From the NCBI RefSeq assembly GCF_040450955.1, contig NZ_CP144373.1, positions 1,096,486 through 1,160,485 of the forward strand: a DNA stretch of 64,000 nucleotides, in the 5' to 3' direction. Both the position numbers and the translations under genes were made by a program. Below the pieces are notes generated by a model. That model saw nothing but the letters and a program-made list of their open reading frames with translations, did no database searches and had not been told where the DNA came from. This stretch comes from Thermodesulfovibrio sp. 3907-1M. GTDB lineage: Bacteria; Nitrospirota; Thermodesulfovibrionia; Thermodesulfovibrionales; Thermodesulfovibrionaceae. Shown in pieces: positions 55,471-64,000 of this stretch. Every line of letters begins with the position of its first letter. Position 1 is the first letter of the stretch.

Positions 55471-55538
55471 ATAGTCATCTCTTTTCAATGTTTAAAATTA
55501 AAGGGAGGGGAAATACCCCTCCCGAACCTGACTCTGTA

Positions 55539-57527
55539 TTAGTCTGGGAATATCTGGACGTATGGGACTTTCTTAAGTGTAAATGTATCGGTAGCTGGAT
55601 CATAAACTGAGTTGACAAAGGCACGCCAGTTATTGTCATCAACAAAGTCAAAGTCTCCTCTGTAGTAGTAGCCAGGATATCTGGACTCTTCTCTGAAGAG
55701 AATGTGTCTTGCATGAGCTTCAAGTGAGAGTGTTCTATGTACATTCTCCCAGCAACGTAGAAGCTCATGGAGATTGGATGCTGCCAGTCTTGCTGCATCT
55801 TCTTTAAGAACCTGAAGTTTCCTGAGACCTTCTTCAATCATTGTCTTTGATGTCATGTACCATGTACCGACTCCACCAAAGTACTCGTCAGCAATCTTCT
55901 GGAGTCTTGCCTGATACATATCGGGTTTGATATAGTATGGATTGACCTTAGGATCTGTTGAATAAGTCTTATATTTCTCGTAAAGCTCAAATGGCAGATA
56001 CAGCTCTGCTGCCAGAGCATTTGGATCTTCTGCTATTGTTGGTGTGTATGCTGAATTATCAAGTATGAAGGCAATTGCTGCTTTTGCAGCAATTCTTCCC
56101 TCTGCGTGTGAACCTGAGGAGAATTTATGTCCTGATGCACCAACAATATCACCAGCCATGAAGAGGCCATTAACTGTGCTCATTCTGTTATAGCCCCAGA
56201 ACCACTCTGCTGGTGTACCGGGGATGTCACCAGGTCCGCTTACCCAGAAGCCTGCACAGCCAGCATGTGAGCCAAGGAGATAAGGCTCTGTTGGCATAAT
56301 CTCGGATGGAACTTTATCAGGCTCTACATTATAGGCTGCCCACAGTCCTGCCTGACCAATACACATGTCAAGAAAGTCTTCCCATGCTTCTGCTTCAAGG
56401 TGTTTGAGTCTCTTTGCATCCATCTGCTTTGCAAGTTCCTGCATTGCAGTGTGTGTATTCATAAGAATAGGTCCTCTACCCTGCTTCATAGCCTGCATCA
56501 TAAGATGGTTTCTGATGGCAGTTCCTAAAGCCTCAGCCCATTTTCCATATTTCTTTACAGCATCCTGAAATTCTGGAGTATCCTTGGCGCAGTAATCATT
56601 TCCAAGAGAATCGCTTGCTTTTGCTTTAAAGAAGAGGAACCATGCACCAACAGGACCATATCCATCTTTGAATCTTGCAGGAACAAATCTATTTTCCATC
56701 ATTGTCAATTCTGCACCAACAGTAATACCGAGATAATATCCAGAACCAGAATTCCATACTGGATACCAAGCTCTTCCCATTCCTTCTCTGGTTGATCTTG
56801 GTCTGAAGACATTAACTGCACCACCGCAGGCTGCAAGAATTGCCTTTGCTTTGAAGAGATAAATCTTATTTTCTCTTACACTGAAGCCTATTGCACCTGC
56901 TACTCTGTTAGGCTCTTTTGCATCCTTAAGGAGTTTAACTATAAATACTCTCTCATAAATATTCTGAGCCTGTCCAGTTGCCTTTCTATTGAACTCAAGA
57001 GCAGCCTTTGCAGCCTCTGCAACTATTACCTTATATGATTCACCATTGATCATGATCTGCCACTTTCCAGAACGGCATGGAACTCCACCATCTTTGAGCT
57101 TTGGTTTGCCCTGGTCTCTTGCCTGGAATCCATCAAGTGACCAACCATCATCGCTCTTTTTCCATATTGGAAGACCCCATTCCTCAAACATATGAACAGA
57201 ATCATCAACATGTCTTCCAAGGTCATAAACAAGGTCTTCTCTGATAATTCCCATCAGGTCTGCACGGACATATTTTACATAGTCAACAACCTTGTTTTCG
57301 CCAATGTAGGTATTAATGGCGCTGAGACCCATTGCAACAGCACCGGAACGATCCATTGCTGCTTTGTCAACGAGTGTTACCTTAATTCCCTTTGGCGTTG
57401 CCCATCTGCAACCTTCAAATGCAGCACCGCATGCAGCCATTCCACCACCAATGATTAGAAAATCAGTCTCAACCTCTACAACATCAGGTCTCTGACAGTA
57501 TGAAAATGTGCAAGTCTCTTTTTCCAT
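55539..57527 (-). CDS. aprA: Adenylylsulfate reductase alpha subunit
   Basis: 662 residues, flavoprotein subunit that reduces APS to sulfite and AMP. FAD motif IIGGGMAACGAAFEGCRW near 25. Family segments RSGAVAMGLSAINTYIG, SGSGYYLGITVGAELTMM, GDIVGASGHKFSSGSHAEGR and the C-terminal EESRYPGYYYRGDF all match dissimilatory AprA. A 24-base gap follows aprB. Confidence 0.98.
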   Translation of the reverse strand: MEKETCTFSYCQRPDVVEVETDFLIIGGGMAACGAAFEGCRWATPKGIKVTLVDKAAMDRSGAVAMGLSAINTYIGENKVVDYVKYVRADLMGIIREDLVYDLGRHVDDSVHMFEEWGLPIWKKSDDGWSLDGFQARDQGKPKLKDGGVPCRSGKWQIMINGESYKVIVAEAAKAALEFNRKATGQAQNIYERVFIVKLLKDAKEPNRVAGAIGFSVRENKIYLFKAKAILAACGGAVNVFRPRSTREGMGRAWYPVWNSGSGYYLGITVGAELTMMENRFVPARFKDGYGPVGAWFLFFKAKASDSLGNDYCAKDTPEFQDAVKKYGKWAEALGTAIRNHLMMQAMKQGRGPILMNTHTAMQELAKQMDAKRLKHLEAEAWEDFLDMCIGQAGLWAAYNVEPDKVPSEIMPTEPYLLGSHAGCAGFWVSGPGDIPGTPAEWFWGYNRMSTVNGLFMAGDIVGASGHKFSSGSHAEGRIAAKAAIAFILDNSAYTPTIAEDPNALAAELYLPFELYEKYKTYSTDPKVNPYYIKPDMYQARLQKIADEYFGGVGTWYMTSKTMIEEGLRKLQVLKEDAARLAASNLHELLRCWENVHRTLSLEAHARHILFREESRYPGYYYRGDFDFVDDNNWRAFVNSVYDPATDTFTLKKVPYVQIFPD

Positions 57528-57551
57528 GTTATCCCTCCTTACTTTATTTTT

Positions 57552-57980
57552 TTACTCTTTTCTGGCTTCATAATTAAAGTAGCCAGGCTGTTTAATCTTT
57601 GAATAATCAGGCTCAGGTAATCCTGCATAAATGTTGTCTGCATTCCAGTAACCTTCTGGTGTAAGTCTGATTGGGAATTTGAATCTCTTGATTGAGCCAT
57701 TTCTGAATTTAATTGTCCACATAATTGCATCCTGACCTCTCATTGGAATAACGCTTGCACCGAGAGGACAGAAGTCTGCGTAACCTCTTACCTCAATTGC
57801 CTGCTGAGGGCAAATTTTTACGCAGTTATAGCACTCCCAGCACTGGTCAGGCTCCTGATTGTAAGCCTTCATCTTTTCTCTGTCAAGCACCATAAGGTCG
57901 TTGGGACAGATGTACTGACATGCAGTTTTGTCCTGTGCTTTGCAGCCGTCACACTTTTCCTGAATTACAAAACTTGGCAT
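57552..57980 (-). CDS. aprB: Adenylylsulfate reductase beta subunit
   Basis: 142-residue ferredoxin-like subunit with two 4Fe-4S clusters: CDGCKAQDKTACQYICP and CWECYNCVKICPQQAI. The C-terminal tail (YSKIKQPGYFNYEARKE) wraps the alpha subunit in known structures. It passes electrons, probably from Qmo, to AprA. Confidence 0.97.
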   Translation of the reverse strand: MPSFVIQEKCDGCKAQDKTACQYICPNDLMVLDREKMKAYNQEPDQCWECYNCVKICPQQAIEVRGYADFCPLGASVIPMRGQDAIMWTIKFRNGSIKRFKFPIRLTPEGYWNADNIYAGLPEPDYSKIKQPGYFNYEARKE

Positions 57981-58006
57981 AGCTTAACCTCCTTTTTTGT
58001 TTTTTA

Positions 58007-58408
58007 TTATGCTGGTTTTTGCACTGGATTTTTTTGTAATTCCAGTACATCACTTATATCAATATCAGGGACTGGAAGCTCTCTGTCTTCCTTTGCGATT
58101 TCTTCTTTAATTGAATGAATCTCAGCAACAGCAGCCTCTATTACCTCTGGACCTAAAGATTTTTTCTCTACAATTTTCTTAAATACCAATCTTTTGAATG
58201 CAGCAGGAGTTTCCTCAATAAATCCTCTTGCATCAAATCTTGCCTTTGAGAACTGTTCAATAACTTTCTGACCAAGCTCATCAGAAACCTCAATTACAAG
58301 ACGCTTTAATGCTCCACCAAAAATTGGCTCAACCTTTTCCTCTAAGGGAGTTCCCTTTATAGCTGCCAATCTTTTTTCATCAATTATTACGCCAAAATAC
58401 TTAGCCAT
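58007..58408 (-). CDS. Hypothetical protein between sat and aprB
   Basis: 133 residues, function unknown. N-terminal two thirds suggest a compact alpha/beta domain (KYFGVIIDEKRLAAIKG, LKRLVIEVSDELG), then a charged helical tail (IEAAVAEIHSIKEEIAKED) and a Pro-rich end. No Cys, membrane segment or signal. It lies 15 bases downstream of sat and 26 upstream of aprB, each with a good ribosome site. Archaeoglobus fulgidus has an uncharacterised ORF at the same position between sat and aprB. I infer, but cannot show, that the two are homologous. Confidence 0.82.
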   Translation of the reverse strand: MAKYFGVIIDEKRLAAIKGTPLEEKVEPIFGGALKRLVIEVSDELGQKVIEQFSKARFDARGFIEETPAAFKRLVFKKIVEKKSLGPEVIEAAVAEIHSIKEEIAKEDRELPVPDIDISDVLELQKNPVQKPA

Positions 58409-58423
58409 TATTCACCTCCTCTT

Positions 58424-59809
58424 TTATTTTTTTAAGTGAGCTGGAAGTTCCATGTGAGGGAGATCAACCTCTAATCTCTCCTCTCTCTCTTTCAGATACT
58501 TCTCATTGTTAAATGGATATCCAAACTTCTGCCACCATTTTACAACAACTTTATAAACTTCTGGTCTGTAAATCTGTGGTGGTGGTGTTACGCCTTCGTT
58601 TATAAGTCCTCTTATAAAGCTTCCAGAGTATCTTGAATATATACCTTTATGATTACAATTACCAGAGTATGCAAACTCAAGGCATTTTGGACAATACCAG
58701 AACTCTGCAATATTCTGAGGCCTTATATAGAATCCGCCTTCCACTGCATATGGTGGAGCATCAAAACCAAAGCTCGGGATTCCCTTTGACCAGAGTATCT
58801 GAGTTGCATAAATATCATAGTACTCGCCAAGTGCTGCATGATCTCTTCCAAACATATGGAAGGAAATTCCCATGTTCTGTCTGATTACTGCATGGATGAG
58901 AGATTCAATGGGGTTTCCGTATCTCATATCCCAGAGTGTAAATGTTACAAGATGGCGCTCAGGCTTTATGTAACCAGCAAGATGAAGCATTTCGTGCCCT
59001 TCTACAATTGCTTCATCTGGGAAGTCTCCTATTCTCTTTGCACCAACTATAGCATTAACAACTATACCATGAGAAGGCTCTATATCACCTATATATGCTG
59101 CATTCTTCATTAATGCTTCATGACCCGTGTGAGGAACATTTCTTGTCTGATGAGCTATAACAGTGGTCCAGCCTCTTTTTTCAAACTCTTCTCTTGATCT
59201 CTTTGGTGGATACCAGAATCTGTCAAAAGGTGGTCTGATTTTTGGCTCATTTATTATTGTGTATTTTCCAGCAAGTATTATTGGATTCAATGAGCAGTAA
59301 ATGTTATATCCTGTATGCTTCTGATCAAATGGGGCTTTAACCACTTCCGGATTTTTCTCTGGTGTTCCAAAGGTTCTTACCGCAACGTCACCAGGCACGA
59401 TCTCATAAACTTCTTCAATCTCAAGAATTGCAAAAGGTTCACCCTTGAGTCTTAGAAGAAGCCAGTCACCTGCTCCAACTTTAAGTTTTTTGAAATCTTC
59501 TTCTGAGATGTCAAAGAGAATTGGATAGGGAAAAACCCATCCGCTCAAAAGCCTTCTTTTTTCAAGAACACTTTCAAGCTCAGCCTTTGTCATTGAGCCT
59601 TCAACAGGGCTGAAAAAGCCATAACATACTGACATTATTTCCCTGTAAACATTTCTTACAGGATTACCCTTAAAAAGGGTTGGCTTGATGTCATAAACTG
59701 CAGAGCATTTTTCCATTAATTTTCTTGCCATCTCAGGGTCACGAACAACCCTCTCAACAAGTTTTCCACCATGAGGTGGGGGCAGTGTTTTAATTCTTAC
59801 ATCTGGCAT
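58424..59809 (-). CDS. sat: Dissimilatory sulfate adenylyltransferase (ATP sulfurylase)
   Basis: 461 residues; sulfate plus ATP to APS plus PPi. Catalytic motif HQTRNVPHTGHE (QTRN and HxxH). FGRDHAALGEYYD; a zinc site CPKC...CNHK (FWYCPKCLEFAYSGNCNHK) typical of the thermophile/dissimilatory type. No APS kinase domain is attached. It follows adk by 12 bases. Confidence 0.98.
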   Translation of the reverse strand: MPDVRIKTLPPPHGGKLVERVVRDPEMARKLMEKCSAVYDIKPTLFKGNPVRNVYREIMSVCYGFFSPVEGSMTKAELESVLEKRRLLSGWVFPYPILFDISEEDFKKLKVGAGDWLLLRLKGEPFAILEIEEVYEIVPGDVAVRTFGTPEKNPEVVKAPFDQKHTGYNIYCSLNPIILAGKYTIINEPKIRPPFDRFWYPPKRSREEFEKRGWTTVIAHQTRNVPHTGHEALMKNAAYIGDIEPSHGIVVNAIVGAKRIGDFPDEAIVEGHEMLHLAGYIKPERHLVTFTLWDMRYGNPIESLIHAVIRQNMGISFHMFGRDHAALGEYYDIYATQILWSKGIPSFGFDAPPYAVEGGFYIRPQNIAEFWYCPKCLEFAYSGNCNHKGIYSRYSGSFIRGLINEGVTPPPQIYRPEVYKVVVKWWQKFGYPFNNEKYLKEREERLEVDLPHMELPAHLKK

Positions 59810-59821
59810 ACCTTTCCCTCC

Positions 59822-60472
59822 TTATTTAATTTTTTCTAATATTGCACAGATACTGTTAAATATTTCATCTATGCTACCTGTGCCTGAAACGCTTTTAAGA
59901 ATTCCTTTTTTTGAATAATAATCAATCAATGGTTCTGTTTGAGCCCTGTAAACTTCAAGCCTTTTTCTGATTGTTTCTTCTTTGTCGTCATCCCTCTGGA
60001 AAAGCTCACCTCCACATTTGTCACACTTACCTTCCACTTTTGAAGGAGAATAATAAATATTGTACATTTGACCGCAGACTTTACAAGTTCTTCTTCCTGT
60101 AAGTCTTTTCATAAGGTCATCAAAGGGAACATCAAGATTAAGTGCAAGGTCTAAAGGCATATTCATCTCAGAAAGCATTTTATCAAGAGCCTCAGCTTGA
60201 GCAACATTTCTTGGAAAACCATCAAGAATAAAACCTTTTTTACAGTCATCCTGAGACAGTCTTTCTTTGACCATTCCAAGAACAACGCTATCAGGAACCA
60301 GTTCTCCTCTGTCCATGTATGACTTTGCTTCTTTGCCAAGCGGAGTTCCTGCTGCAACTGCTGCTCTGAGGAGATCACCTGTAGAAATCTGAGGGATACC
60401 ATATTTTTCTACCAATCTTTTTGCCTGAGTTCCCTTGCCTGCTCCTGGAGCACCTAAGAATACTAATCTCAC
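59822..60472 (-). CDS. adk: Adenylate kinase, zinc-LID type
   Basis: 216 residues from GTG 60472, with AAGGAGGAAACA directly upstream. P-loop GAPGAGKGTQ. The LID domain has a Cys4 zinc site (CKVCGQ and CDKCGG) as in thermophiles and Gram-positives. It converts AMP plus ATP to 2 ADP and is the first gene of the sat-apr unit, so it is well placed to recycle AMP made by AprBA. Confidence 0.97.
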   Translation of the reverse strand: MRLVFLGAPGAGKGTQAKRLVEKYGIPQISTGDLLRAAVAAGTPLGKEAKSYMDRGELVPDSVVLGMVKERLSQDDCKKGFILDGFPRNVAQAEALDKMLSEMNMPLDLALNLDVPFDDLMKRLTGRRTCKVCGQMYNIYYSPSKVEGKCDKCGGELFQRDDDKEETIRKRLEVYRAQTEPLIDYYSKKGILKSVSGTGSIDEIFNSICAILEKIK

Positions 60473-60512
60473 TGTTTCCTCCTTTTAGGTTTAAAATTAA
60501 CTTTTGGTTTAT

Positions 60513-60541
60513 AATTTAACTTATTATTGATTAAAAAGCAA
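60513..60541 (-). promoter_or_regulatory. Putative promoter of adk-sat-apr operon
   Basis: Minus-strand TTGCTT (60541-60536), 17-base spacer and TAAATT (60518-60513), about 40 bases before the adk GTG. Moderate match. The only promoter-like sequence seen in the 101-base gap. Confidence 0.5.
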
Positions 60542-60573
60542 CTTAAATTTTATAATTTTGTAATAAGTTTTGC

Positions 60574-61173
60574 TTATAAATTTGTCGTTAGTTTTATCAA
60601 AAATTCTCTTAATTTGTCAAGTGCTTCTTTGCGATGACTTATCCTGTCCTTTTCATGAGGTAGCATCTGAGCAAATGTAGTTGAAAACCCTTCAGGTATA
60701 AATACAGGATCGTATCCAAAACCATAGCTTCCTCTTGGAGTTTCTGTAATTTTACCTCTCACATAACCCCAGAATAAATATTCCTTATGTCCTGGAAAAA
60801 CTAATGCAATGCAGCATACGAATCTTGCAGTTCTTCTATCTAAAGGAACTCCTTCTAAATCTTTCAAAAGCTTTTTTATATTGTCCTCATCAGTGGCATT
60901 ATCTCCTGCATATCTTGCTGACCTTACACCTGGAGCACCTTCCAATGCATCAACTTCCAGTCCTGAATCATCAGCCAGAGCAGGCAGTCCTGTTTGTTTA
61001 CATACATATCTTGCTTTTTTTAAGGCATTTTCTTGAAAAGTCTCACCATCTTCAACAACTTCTCCGAGATGGGGAAAATTATTGACAGAAAGCAGTTCAA
61101 TGCTGAGCCCTTCAAGAATCCTTTTTAACTCTTCTATCTTTTTTTTGTTTCTTGAAGCAATTACAATCTGCAT
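60574..61173 (-). CDS. rdgB: XTP/dITP pyrophosphatase
   Basis: 199 residues, removes non-canonical purine nucleotides. [16 protein letters not shown], the core [20 protein letters not shown] and the later [14 protein letters not shown] and HRKEAL motifs are complete. Divergent from the fMet tRNA with only 38 bases between. Confidence 0.96.
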   Translation of the reverse strand: MQIVIASRNKKKIEELKRILEGLSIELLSVNNFPHLGEVVEDGETFQENALKKARYVCKQTGLPALADDSGLEVDALEGAPGVRSARYAGDNATDEDNIKKLLKDLEGVPLDRRTARFVCCIALVFPGHKEYLFWGYVRGKITETPRGSYGFGYDPVFIPEGFSTTFAQMLPHEKDRISHRKEALDKLREFLIKLTTNL

Positions 61174-61203
61174 TTGACAAATCCTGTTTCTTTAAGGTAT
61201 ATT
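61174..61203 (+). promoter_or_regulatory. Promoter of initiator tRNA
   Basis: TTGACA (61174-61179), 18-base spacer and TATATT (61198-61203), 8 bases before the tRNA 5' end. Its -35 box is adjacent to the rdgB start codon on the other strand. Confidence 0.7.
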
Positions 61204-61211
61204 GAATTTAT

Positions 61212-61285
<74 letters not shown>

Positions 61286-61286
61286 T

Positions 61287-62192
61287 TTAATCAAACAAAG
61301 CTTCAACAAATTCTTTAGGATTGAACTCCTTTAAATCATCAATTCCTTCGCCAATGCCGATTAATTTAACAGGAATGCCTATCTCTTTTTTTATTCCGAA
61401 AATAACTCCACCCTTTGCTGTTCCATCAAGCTTTGTAACAACCACACCTGTTAATCCTAAGGCTTCATTAAACAGACAAGCCTGTCTTATTGCATTCTGC
61501 CCTGTTGTAGCATCTAAAATCAGCAAAGTCTCATGGGGAGCTTCTGGAATTGATTTTTTTATAACTCTGTTGATTTTTTTTAACTCTTCCATTAATGGTT
61601 GCTTTGTGTGAAGTCTGCCTGCTGTATCTATAATTACTATATCCTTTTTTTTTGCTCTAGCATGCTCCACTGCATCAAAAACAACAGCAGCTGGATCAGC
61701 TCCACTCTTATGTTTGATAATATCAGCTCCTACCCTTTTTGCCCATATTTCAAGTTGTTCTATAGCTGCAGCTCTAAAGGTATCAGCAGCAGCAAAAACA
61801 ACAGATTTACCTTCACTTATAAATTTATAACCCAGTTTTCCAATGGTTGTAGTTTTTCCAACTCCATTTACTCCAACCACCAGAATTACTGCAGGTTTTG
61901 AGGATAAATTTAAATTTGTTGCATTTTCAAGAATTTTATAAAGCTCATCTTTGAGTATAGATTTAAAATCACTATAGTCCTTTAATGCGCCTTCTTTTAC
62001 TCTTTTTCTTAGAATAGATGTAATCTGTTCTGTTGCATGTATACCAAAATCAGAGGATATTAAAATCTCCTCTATTTCTTCTATTGTAGTTTCATCAATT
62101 TTTCTGCCTACTGGAACAACAGCTTCAATTTTTTCAACAATATGTTGTTTTGTCTTGCTTAACTTTTCCTTGAGCTTGTCAAATAAACCCAT
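61287..62192 (-). CDS. ftsY: Signal recognition particle receptor FtsY
   Basis: 301 residues; an N domain with a short amphipathic N-terminus and no long acidic A domain, then the GTPase G domain. GVNGVGKTTTIGKL (G1), DTAGRLHTKQPLMEEL (G3) and TKLDGTAKGG (G4). It docks ribosome-SRP complexes at the membrane. Its start overlaps the preceding gene's stop as TAATG. Confidence 0.96.
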   Translation of the reverse strand: MGLFDKLKEKLSKTKQHIVEKIEAVVPVGRKIDETTIEEIEEILISSDFGIHATEQITSILRKRVKEGALKDYSDFKSILKDELYKILENATNLNLSSKPAVILVVGVNGVGKTTTIGKLGYKFISEGKSVVFAAADTFRAAAIEQLEIWAKRVGADIIKHKSGADPAAVVFDAVEHARAKKKDIVIIDTAGRLHTKQPLMEELKKINRVIKKSIPEAPHETLLILDATTGQNAIRQACLFNEALGLTGVVVTKLDGTAKGGVIFGIKKEIGIPVKLIGIGEGIDDLKEFNPKEFVEALFD

Positions 62193-63937
62193 TAAGGTCT
62201 CCTGAACTCTACAAGGAGTTCATCTTTTTTCTTTGTAACACGATACTTAAGAGGCTTCTTAAGGGTTATATTGAGTATAACTTTATTTTCTTTTTCAGAT
62301 ATAGAAACCTCTCTTATAAAATCGGATTCAATTTTTATCGGTGCTTCTAACTTATTTTTAACAGGATAAACTTCTAATGCAACTGACATAGATTTTCCTT
62401 CTTTTTTTGTTTTTGGATAATATCCACCGTATTTATCCACATTTGGAATAAAAAGAGTCAAGGAAGAACTTTTTTTTGTTTCAACAAGAGAAATATTTTT
62501 AAGTTCTAAAACCTGCCCTTTGGTGACAATTCTTTTTTTAGTTTTTGCTTTTTTTGCTTCTCTTTTTTCAACTATTTTTTTCTTTGTTTTTTCTACTCTC
62601 TTTTCTTCAGCAATTTTAATTTCCTTTGAAGGAATCTCTTTTTCTTCTGTTGTTGCAAAAATATTAAATTTTTCTGCCCTGTCATACATAACTTCAACAG
62701 TAGCAACTCCATTAATAAATTCTGATGGAGGAACTCTATTTGGAGTAAGACTGCCTGAACCTGACGATTTTAATATAACTGTACTGCCATACAAGTTGTA
62801 ATTGGACATAACTTTGTCAAGATGATTATAGGCAATAATCTTTATTTTGAATCTCTGCCCTGCAATAATTGTCTCAGGTGAAATAATTTCAAATCTTTTT
62901 ACTTTCGGTGGAACAATTTTTACAACACCGCTTTCTCCTCTTATTGAATTATTATTGGCAACTTTAACTACTATTTTTATATCTTCAGGCATATCATAGC
63001 GAAGACTTATTTTTGCTTTGCCGTCTGAAAAGGCATAAGATGATAACTCAGAAGGAAAGATATAACCTTTGCCCTGTGCTTCTATTATTATTTTTTCCTT
63101 TTGTATAGCAAAGTCTTTAACAAAATTATTGAATCTATCAATAGCCAATATGGTTATATCAAAAGGTTCATCAACAACAGCGGTTTCAGGTGCATTAACA
63201 ATAAAAGAATTTACAGGACCATTTAAAACCGCTATTTTTTCACTTTTACCTGTGATTTTTTTATTCAATAAGTCTGCTTCAATGTGGAAATTTCCAATTT
63301 TTTCTGATAAAAGTTTCACTCTCACACTACAGCTTTCAGGTATATACTGAATTTCTTTTATCTGAGGAGAAACATCACCTTTAAAAAATAAGTTCAAATC
63401 CTTAGGTTCAAAATCCTTACAAACCACATTACCAAAACGATCTTTTCCTGAAATCCATACTTCAAAATCACTACCAGCTTTTACTGAAGCAGGAACTTTT
63501 ATACTAAGATCAGATATCTCTGCTGGCAGAATTTTTATCTTTTTTTCAATAATGGGGAAAGGACTATTAATTTCATAAAGGGAGATCACAACTTCTTCTG
63601 CTTTCTCATCCTTAAACTTAATAGTCAGACCTGACTGAGTTATTTCACTTGACTTAAACTGAGAAGGTGATACCATAGCTGAGCCTGTTACGGTTAATTT
63701 ATATTCTTTAAAGCTTTCAGCAGGCATGCTTACAGGATTACCAAAGGCATCAACTGCTATAATAAATATTTTATATTCATTGCCAGCTGTCAATACATCC
63801 GGGGTATCAAACTGAAAATGATCAAAAGTTCCTGGTTTAGCAATAATTTCTGCATGAGTTAATGATATACAGTAAAAAAATAACAAAAAAACAACAAAAT
63901 TCAACCAACAACTCATCCTTAAAATTTTATTACCCAT
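62192..63937 (-). CDS. Secreted four-repeat protein with C-terminal AMIN domain
   Basis: 581 residues from ATG 63937, chosen for GAGGAGG upstream. The frame open to 63985 adds 16 residues before the signal peptide. Signal peptide about 1-29 (MGNKILRMSCWLNFVV...SLTHA). Then four Ig/filamin-like repeats at about 40-130, 140-235, 245-340 and 347-442, each with A-G-x-x-F-x-I-x-I-x-A-x-D-x-F-G-N; spacing about 103 residues. A Lys-rich linker (443-475) precedes an AMIN-like domain (about 480-581). AMIN domains occur in cell-wall amidases and secretins and bind peptidoglycan. Function unknown. Confidence 0.82.
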   Translation of the reverse strand: MGNKILRMSCWLNFVVFLLFFYCISLTHAEIIAKPGTFDHFQFDTPDVLTAGNEYKIFIIAVDAFGNPVSMPAESFKEYKLTVTGSAMVSPSQFKSSEITQSGLTIKFKDEKAEEVVISLYEINSPFPIIEKKIKILPAEISDLSIKVPASVKAGSDFEVWISGKDRFGNVVCKDFEPKDLNLFFKGDVSPQIKEIQYIPESCSVRVKLLSEKIGNFHIEADLLNKKITGKSEKIAVLNGPVNSFIVNAPETAVVDEPFDITILAIDRFNNFVKDFAIQKEKIIIEAQGKGYIFPSELSSYAFSDGKAKISLRYDMPEDIKIVVKVANNNSIRGESGVVKIVPPKVKRFEIISPETIIAGQRFKIKIIAYNHLDKVMSNYNLYGSTVILKSSGSGSLTPNRVPPSEFINGVATVEVMYDRAEKFNIFATTEEKEIPSKEIKIAEEKRVEKTKKKIVEKREAKKAKTKKRIVTKGQVLELKNISLVETKKSSSLTLFIPNVDKYGGYYPKTKKEGKSMSVALEVYPVKNKLEAPIKIESDFIREVSISEKENKVILNITLKKPLKYRVTKKKDELLVEFRRP

Positions 63938-64000
63938 TTTACCCTCCTCTGTAATTTCTATTTTTACATTTTGCTTTATCAACAAATTTTATTGTATCCT

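Overview
The window is a gene-dense, A+T-rich bacterial chromosome segment. Its most diagnostic locus is a complete dissimilatory sulfate-reduction cluster (sat, aprB, aprA, qmoA, qmoB, qmoC), here led by adenylate kinase. With formate-tetrahydrofolate ligase, a selenocysteine tRNA, an archaeal-looking KaiC-like ATPase operon and generally thermophile-like, Lys/Glu/Ile-rich proteins, this fits a thermophilic sulfate reducer of the Nitrospirota, such as Thermodesulfovibrio or a close relative. That placement is inferred from gene content and remembered family traits, not from a database search.

Layout. 1-1054: 5' two thirds of a chemoreceptor gene (minus strand), cut by the window edge. 1055-1591: dispersed and tandem repeats. 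1592-4043: selC, an Mth938-like protein, a 60-residue hypothetical protein and fhs. 4125-11529: a chemosensory cluster (receptor with tandem HAMPs, CheA-receiver hybrid, CheW, two receiver proteins, a Cache-HAMP sensor with no output domain, DUF4388/PATAN-like proteins). 11601-19926: a long minus-strand housekeeping operon (accC, accB, efp, M24 peptidase, coaBC, omega, gmk, RemA-like, YicC, DUF167, PAP2, NYN protein). 19919-20205: a decayed MNT/HEPN relic. 20226-22846: a polysaccharide or lipid-glycosylation group (DPM1-like transferase, flippase, methyltransferase). 22971-28414: Nudix hydrolase, ndk, mdh, fabD, ferredoxin-type etfA, etfB and a DUF996 membrane protein. 28415-28844: a second repeat locus. 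28845-33210: UbiB-like kinase, lytic transglycosylase, nadA, MidA-like methyltransferase. 33190-40263: acyl-CoA dehydrogenase, TldD/PmbA protein, queD, hpt, an unknown gene, then trpD, trpG and trpE. 40264-40765: a third repeat locus. 40766-42347: GYD, KaiC-like and HTH trio. 42311-50711: Rsm22-like methyltransferase, HU, an SbcD/SbcC (YhaO/YhaN)-like pair, rpsO, pnp and an M16 peptidase. 50750-60472: qmoC to adk, the sulfate-activation cluster. 60574-63937: rdgB, initiator tRNA, ftsY and an AMIN-domain repeat protein.

How the genes work together. Sat makes APS and PPi from sulfate and ATP. AprBA reduces APS to sulfite and AMP with electrons delivered through QmoABC from the menaquinone pool. 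Adk recycles the AMP. The 133-residue protein between sat and aprB sits where Archaeoglobus carries an uncharacterised ORF. The chemosensory cluster looks like a type-IV-pilus or second-messenger style pathway, not a flagellar one, because it has a CheA-receiver hybrid without a P2 domain and PATAN-like proteins. Its sensing (Cache-HAMP) and signalling (HAMP-MCP) halves may be on separate polypeptides.

The least conventional content is the split-receptor arrangement, the GYD-KaiC-HTH operon, the MNT/HEPN fossil, the three-locus repeat family, the four-repeat AMIN protein, and a recurrent promoter layout in which a TATAAT-type box lies only 5 to 11 bases before an ATG lacking a Shine-Dalgarno sequence.
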